64,000 bases of DNA, from assembly GCA_037439785.1 (NCBI GenBank), contig JBBIVJ010000025.1, positions 7,674 through 71,673 of the forward strand. The letters are read 5' to 3'. Positions 59,796 to 64,000 of this stretch are shown one piece after another. The notes beneath the pieces were generated by a model. That model saw nothing but the letters and a program-made list of their open reading frames with translations, was not told the origin of the DNA and made no database searches. The DNA is from DSVZ01 sp037439785. Its GTDB lineage: Bacteria; Verrucomicrobiota; Verrucomicrobiia; Limisphaerales; J093. The stretch's first letter is position 1. Every line of letters begins with the position of its first letter. The position numbers and the translations under genes were made by a program.

Positions 59796-62700
59796 TCACC
59801 GCGGCACCGCCAGCAGCATCGCATCGAGCAGGCGCTTTTCCTCGCTGCCCTTCAGGTACAGGGCCGAGAGCGCGTTGGCGAGCCGCAGAAAGTCCGGCCC
59901 GCGCTCCTGCTCGGCCCTGAGCAGCGCACGCAGCGCGTGGGTGCGGCCCGCCGACTGCAGGAGCATCGCGGCGTGCACGCGGTCCAGCGTCGTCGCCTCG
60001 CGCGCCGCGGAAAGGCCCGGCTCAGAAGCGGTACCCGGGCCGGCCGCGCGCCCGGCCCGCCGGCCGCGAATCCGGGGGGGTTCCGCAGGCTGCTCATTCG
60101 GGAACAACGGCAACGGCGGCTGCGCGCCGTGCCGCGCCTCTTCCTCGAGGCGCGTGGCGAGGGCCCGGGCACCGGCGTCGCCGAAGAGCTGCTCCGCGCG
60201 CTCGGCGACCGGCAGCAGGCGCACGACGCCCTTTTCCGTCTCGATCACGCGGCCTTCCCATTTCGGCAGCTCGATGCCGAGCGGCTGCGCGAAGCGGCGC
60301 ACCACGTCGAAGGCCAGCGCACAGCACTTCGTCTTTGGCCGCGAAGTCCCCTCCTCCTCCTCGTCGGCGTCGTCGGTCGGCTCCCCCTCCACGCCCTCGT
60401 CGCTCGTACCCCCGGCGGTCTCGCCGTTCGTGCTCTGGAGCGCCCAAAGAAACAGCGCCGTCAGGCGCGCGTCCTCTTCCAGGGCACCTGCCACGCCGTT
60501 GCGCGCCCTGGCTTCGGCCGTTCCCAGGACGTTTTCCAGTGCGATGCGGCCCACGACCTCCCACACCCGCTCCAGGTACTCGGCGAGGGTGACCTCTCGC
60601 CCTTCGGCCGTTTCGACCGTGCGGTAGCGGCTGAAGATCTCGAGCGCCGGGCCGATGCAGGCGAAAACGAGGTCCGCGCCGCGCACGCCCTCGCCCTGGA
60701 GGCGCTCCATCCAGTCGCCCACGCGCCTCGGCAGCTCGCGCAGGACGTCGGCCCAGTCGCCCACCGGGGCGTCGTTGGGGCGGGGGCGGCAGATGAGGTG
60801 GACGCTGGTGGCGAGGGCAGCGGATTCACGTGCGCGCAGGCGCGAGTATCTCTCTGTCGCTATCGGCCAAGAACCCGTAACGGTCCACCCTCCGCGAATC
60901 ATGCCGGAAAGGAGCGCCTCCCAGCCTTCGGTGGTCTTGTGTGCGAAGACGACCGAACCGACACCGTCCTCACGCAGCACCCGATGACCCTCAGCGAAAG
61001 CCTTGGCCATTGTTTCTTCAAACCAAGCGCGATCCTTCGGCTGTCCGTCGTCGTGCTTCGTCTCGTCTTGCACTGCCTCTTGCCGCTTCGGGGTGAGCGG
61101 ATTCGCGGGATCGAACGGGTCGCGAAGCAGCGCGTGATTCGGAAGCAATCGCTTGAACCACACGAAAAAGAAATCCGACAAGTCTGAGTACGGAACTGCG
61201 TCGTAGTAAGGCGGGTCCGTGAACCACGCCGCCGCCGCTTGATCTGGGAGCGGATGATTGCGCGCATCAACCAGGTGCGAGGAGCCAGCCCCTGCGCCTG
61301 GGATGTAGGTGACTTCAGCGTTGCGGGCAACGTTGTCGACTGATTGGTCAACCGACGCGCTGGAATCACTCAGGACATTGCTTTCTGCGAAGTCCCAGGC
61401 CATCGGTACAGCGTTCCCCTTGAAGAGCTGGTTCGGACACTCAACTCCAAGACTCCAGTTCACGAGGCTGTTGCAGCGGTCGGACAACTTCGTGCATACC
61501 ATTGCCATCAGAGCTCGTGCCGCATCTGTGGCGGTGACACCCAAAGTGCGATGACAAAGGGAGACGAACGCCACCTTCTGCCGCGCCGTGAAGAGGTCGC
61601 CCCACTGGAGCATGCCGTACCGCTGCACGCTGAAGCCCAGTGTCCCGATCGGCGGCAGCGGCTCATCGGGCACCGGGCAGAGCCCCTGTTTCCCGCCGCC
61701 TGCCTGCGCCGCGTCCCGCGACGCGGCAGGCAGGCGCTCCCACTCCTCGATCAGCTTCGCGACGCGCGCCTGCGCGTTGCGCACCGCCTCGTAGTCGCGC
61801 TCGGTCGGCAGCCGGTAGTGCCGGCCCGTCTCGCCGGGCCGGAGCGTCACCACCGCCAGCATCCGCGCGCCGCCGGTGCGCCGGCCCTTCGCGCCTGCCT
61901 GCGCCGACCTGTCTGCGTGCGGACACGCACAGGCAGAGGCTTCGGCAGGCAGGTCGAAGACCACGTCCGCGCCGCCGCGCTGCGCGGCGAGCTGCGCGCG
62001 CACGCGCTCGGGCGGCAGCACCGCGCCGCAGCAGAGGCACGTCGCCCGCGCCCGGCTGACGGTACCGGGCGGCACCTCGCGGTCGTTCGTCGGGGTAAAG
62101 ATCTCAAAGCGGACGGAGCGGTCGGAGCGGTCGGGGAGCGGCCGCAGCGCCCGCTTGCGGTTCGGCTTCTTGCACAGCCAGAACGACCAGGCCAGCGGGA
62201 TCTCCGCCCCGCAGTTCGGCGCCTCGCACCGCACCGTCCGCGCCCAGAGGTAGGCGATCGGCGTCGCCCCATCGGGGTCCTTGGGATACAGCTCGGCCAG
62301 CTCCTTCTCCGCCTGCTTCTTGATCTCGCCGCCGACACGGCGAAGTTCTTCGGCTAGCTCCGCCCCGTGGCGGGGGATGTCCTCGAGCATGACCTTGAGG
62401 ATCAGGCACGCCACCGGGTTGAGATCGCTCGCGAACGCTTCACAGCCAAGGCGCAACGCTTCGAGGGGGATCGAGCCCCCACCGGCGAAGGGGTCCACGA
62501 CGAGCGGCGGCTCGTAGGGGCTGCCATCGTCGGGCGCGTGCGCCGCCTTCACCAGCGCCCGGCTCACCTCGAGGTAGGTGGGGTGCGCGGCGAGGTCCCA
62601 GTTGGCGAAGTCGGCGATGAAGCGCAACAGCCAGCGCCGGAGTTCGGCGTCGTCGCCCGCGGCGGCGCCCTGGTGGAGGCGGGCGAGGGCCCGGCGGGCG

Positions 62701-62918
62701 CCGTCCTTGAAATTGCCCGGGCAGAGGGGGTCGCAGGGGTCGGGCAGGAGCAGGCCGAGCAGGACGGCACGGGAGGAGGCCAGGGGGCGGCGGGCCCACC
62801 AGAGGTGGAGGGTGGAGGGGTGGCCGTGGCGGATGGATTTTTCGCGGGCGGCGTGGCGGCTGACGGCGGCGAGGGGAAAATCCACCTCGGCGAGGCGTTT
62901 GCAGGCTTTGGGGATCAT
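59796..62918 (-). CDS. DUF1156 DNA adenine methylase-like protein
   Basis: The 1040-residue protein starts at ATG 62918 with AAAGGA as ribosome-binding site 7-8 nt upstream. The N-terminus (SRHAAREKSIRHGHPSTLHL and WWARRPLASSRAVLLGLLLP) is the DUF1156 signature. The SAM-binding motif I is VVDPFAGGGSIPLEALRLG (about 141-159). The catalytic motif is TDPPYYDAVPYSDLSDFFF (about 565-585), the D-P-P-Y form of N6-adenine methylases. Two Cys pairs (CEAPNCG, CLCCGAVLPP) suggest zinc ribbons. Two palindromic DNA elements lie in-frame within the gene at 61697-61736 and 61894-61953. It probably protects host DNA in the restriction or defence unit with the helicase and the DUF499 ATPase. The gap to the helicase stop is 41 bp. 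Confidence 0.9.
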   Translation of the reverse strand: MIPKACKRLAEVDFPLAAVSRHAAREKSIRHGHPSTLHLWWARRPLASSRAVLLGLLLPDPCDPLCPGNFKDGARRALARLHQGAAAGDDAELRRWLLRFIADFANWDLAAHPTYLEVSRALVKAAHAPDDGSPYEPPLVVDPFAGGGSIPLEALRLGCEAFASDLNPVACLILKVMLEDIPRHGAELAEELRRVGGEIKKQAEKELAELYPKDPDGATPIAYLWARTVRCEAPNCGAEIPLAWSFWLCKKPNRKRALRPLPDRSDRSVRFEIFTPTNDREVPPGTVSRARATCLCCGAVLPPERVRAQLAAQRGGADVVFDLPAEASACACPHADRSAQAGAKGRRTGGARMLAVVTLRPGETGRHYRLPTERDYEAVRNAQARVAKLIEEWERLPAASRDAAQAGGGKQGLCPVPDEPLPPIGTLGFSVQRYGMLQWGDLFTARQKVAFVSLCHRTLGVTATDAARALMAMVCTKLSDRCNSLVNWSLGVECPNQLFKGNAVPMAWDFAESNVLSDSSASVDQSVDNVARNAEVTYIPGAGAGSSHLVDARNHPLPDQAAAAWFTDPPYYDAVPYSDLSDFFFVWFKRLLPNHALLRDPFDPANPLTPKRQEAVQDETKHDDGQPKDRAWFEETMAKAFAEGHRVLREDGVGSVVFAHKTTEGWEALLSGMIRGGWTVTGSWPIATERYSRLRARESAALATSVHLICRPRPNDAPVGDWADVLRELPRRVGDWMERLQGEGVRGADLVFACIGPALEIFSRYRTVETAEGREVTLAEYLERVWEVVGRIALENVLGTAEARARNGVAGALEEDARLTALFLWALQSTNGETAGGTSDEGVEGEPTDDADEEEEGTSRPKTKCCALAFDVVRRFAQPLGIELPKWEGRVIETEKGVVRLLPVAERAEQLFGDAGARALATRLEEEARHGAQPPLPLFPNEQPAEPPRIRGRRAGRAAGPGTASEPGLSAAREATTLDRVHAAMLLQSAGRTHALRALLRAEQERGPDFLRLANALSALYLKGSEEKRLLDAMLLAVPR
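61697..61736. repeat. 40-bp palindromic element inside the methylase gene
   Basis: CGCCTGCCT-GC-GCCGCGT then CCCGCG then ACGCGGC-AGGCAGGCG forms a near-perfect hairpin with a two-base bulge. Its arms share CCTGCCTGCGCC with the longer element at 61894-61953. Confidence 0.8.
61894..61953. repeat. 60-bp palindromic element inserted in-frame in the methylase gene
   Basis: The outer arms CCTGCCTGCGCCGA and TCGGCAGGCAGG and the inner arms CCTGTCTGCGTGCG and GCACAGG fold on themselves. The unit is exactly 60 bp, or 20 codons, so the reading frame is preserved. The encoded stretch (about residues 322-342) contains DLPAEASACACPHADRS. Confidence 0.8.
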
Positions 62919-62959
62919 GGGGGAGTCCTTTCAGGGGTGGGGGGTGGGGAACATTCGAG

Positions 62960-64000
62960 TCATTGGCCTTCCTCCGCGCCCGCTGCGTCTCTGGGGTGGG
63001 TATCGTATCCGGGCGACTCTTCCCGCACCTGCATCGGGGTGGTCATGGCGTTCACCTCCAGCCGGTAGTGCGCCACCTTGGTCACCTCGTGCCACTCGAG
63101 GCGGGCGGGGTCCTTGATCGGGGGCTGAAGCCGGGGCTCGGTGGCGCAGTGGGTGACGAGGTAGAGCCAGTAGCAGTCGCGGCGGTCTTCGGCGACGCGG
63201 CGTTCGTTGGGGGTCAGGAGGATCGGGCCGGCGGGACCGGCCAGGCCCTTGACCTCGATCAGGCGCAGTTCGCCCGAATGGAGATCGAGGCTGGTGAGGT
63301 CGTAGCCGAGGTTCTGGTCATGGACGTCGGTGACCTGGCGGCCGTGGGCGCGCTCGTGCTCGATGACGATGCGCATGGCGGTGGCTTCGGTGTCGGGGTG
63401 GGGCTGGAGCCGGCGGACCTCGGGGCGGTCGCGCTCGGGGTGGGGCAGGACCAGGGCGGAGGCGAGACGCTCGACCGCCTGCAGCGTCAGGGCGCGTTGC
63501 TGTTCGAGTTCCCTGCGACGCCGTTGCCGGCGCTGGAGCAGTTCGGCGTGGCGGGCCTCGGCGCGGGCGAGCCGGCCTTCGGCGCCCTGTTCCCCCCGCT
63601 CCACGGCCTCCTGGGCGCGACCGATCTCCTCGTCGGCGCGCTGGAGAAGCCCGGTCAGGGACAGCTCGACGTGGGCCGCGATCCGCTCGAGCTCGGCCCC
63701 GCGGTCCTTGCGGGTTTCCTGGAGGAACGGCGTCAGCGCATGGGCGGTGAGCCAGGCCGTCCCCTCGGGGGCGGTGGCGACCGGCGGCAGGGGCGTGGGG
63801 GGCGCTGCCGGCGTGAAGTTACCGAGGAGGGTTGGTTCGCAAAGACGGGGGGGTGAATCGAGGGAAATTTCGAGGGCGAAGAGCCGTTCATGGATCACCC
63901 GCCCGAGGCCGTCCACGACCCGGGCGCGGTAGAAGTCAATGCGGGCGGGGGCCTGGTGCTGGAGGGAGTGGAAACAGGCGCCGCGGCTGAAGGCGTCGGC
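62960..64000 (-). CDS. C-terminal part of a SNF2-type helicase with DUF3883
   Basis: The frame enters from the right edge (FHSLQHQAPARIDFYRARVV...) and stops at 62960, 41 bp before the methylase start. A coiled-coil region (about 80-150 visible residues, RADEEIGRAQEAVERGEQG) precedes the DUF3883 domain: GYDLTSLDLHSGELRLIEVK then GLAGPAGPILLTPNERRVAE and YWLYLVTHC. DUF3883 carries a nuclease-like D..EVK pattern and often ends large helicases in defence loci. The catalytic helicase half lies outside the window, so helicase identity is inferred from domain and neighbours. The visible frame is intact. Confidence 0.8.
   Translation of the reverse strand, partial: ADAFSRGACFHSLQHQAPARIDFYRARVVDGLGRVIHERLFALEISLDSPPRLCEPTLLGNFTPAAPPTPLPPVATAPEGTAWLTAHALTPFLQETRKDRGAELERIAAHVELSLTGLLQRADEEIGRAQEAVERGEQGAEGRLARAEARHAELLQRRQRRRRELEQQRALTLQAVERLASALVLPHPERDRPEVRRLQPHPDTEATAMRIVIEHERAHGRQVTDVHDQNLGYDLTSLDLHSGELRLIEVKGLAGPAGPILLTPNERRVAEDRRDCYWLYLVTHCATEPRLQPPIKDPARLEWHEVTKVAHYRLEVNAMTTPMQVREESPGYDTHPRDAAGAEEGQ

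Overview
The window is a very GC-rich bacterial chromosome segment. The sequence fits the Verrucomicrobiota, probably a Limisphaerales/Pedosphaera-type member. The reasons are a giant lamin-tail/CotH secreted protein, H-X9-DG pseudopilins, VPDSG-like and PEP-CTERM sorting signals, and GTGGTGCAG-type palindromic intergenic repeats. The taxonomic placement is inference; no rRNA gene is present. No tRNA, CRISPR array, integrase or intact transposase was seen.

Layout. (1) 1-4.1 kb, plus strand: a tightly coupled lipid/polyketide-type set, made of a gene end with a repeat-derived tail, a B12-binding radical SAM enzyme, a complete ketosynthase, and a second ketosynthase-fold protein lacking the catalytic Cys (KS-beta/chain-length-factor-like). 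(2) 4.1-4.7 kb: palindromic repeats. (3) 4.7-6.9 kb: an exported barrel-plus-FGE-like protein. (4) 6.9-10.3 kb, minus: dnaX-ebfC-recR-HAD, a classical replication/repair cluster. (5) 10.4-17.4 kb: a 2317-residue secreted protein with eight lamin-tail domains and a CotH domain. (6) 17.6-21.1 kb: sugar epimerase, membrane proteins, pgl. (7) 21.1-26.8 kb, minus: sucA-sucB-lpdA, the 2-oxoglutarate dehydrogenase complex. (8) 27.3-28.0 kb: a sorted surface protein behind a near-perfect sigma-54 promoter. (9) 28-33 kb, minus: coiled-coil protein, SGNH hydrolase, LytS-type multi-PAS hybrid kinase. (10) 33.3-42 kb, minus: secA, a TetA-like MFS transporter, a 1112-residue GHMP-kinase/UDP-sugar-pyrophosphorylase fusion, and a GalU-like protein with a damaged signature. 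(11) 42.2-49.7 kb: EF-hand membrane protein, radical SAM protein, divergent membrane pyrophosphatase, PEP-CTERM protein. (12) 49.7-53.4 kb: hflX and two pseudopilins sharing a 288-bp identical tract. (13) 53.4-56.5 kb: hairpin repeats and a gene graveyard with fragments of at least four gene families plus one frameshifted gene. (14) 56.6-64 kb, minus: an island encoding a helicase C-terminus (DUF3883), a DUF1156 methylase and a DUF499 ATPase, resembling the helicase-methylase-ATPase (Hma) predicted defence type, with a collapsed AAA-ATPase gene inside it.

How the genes fit together. Core metabolism and information processing (sucAB-lpdA, pgl, dnaX/recR, secA, hflX) alternate with surface biology (LTD/CotH, sorted proteins, pseudopilins). 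The most distinctive modules are the KS/KS-beta/radical-SAM set, the kinase-pyrophosphorylase fusion with its degenerate GalU-like neighbour, the sigma-54-driven surface protein, and the methylase/ATPase/helicase island. That island is bordered on its left by pseudogenes, which is what repeated insertion and deletion at an accessory locus would leave.
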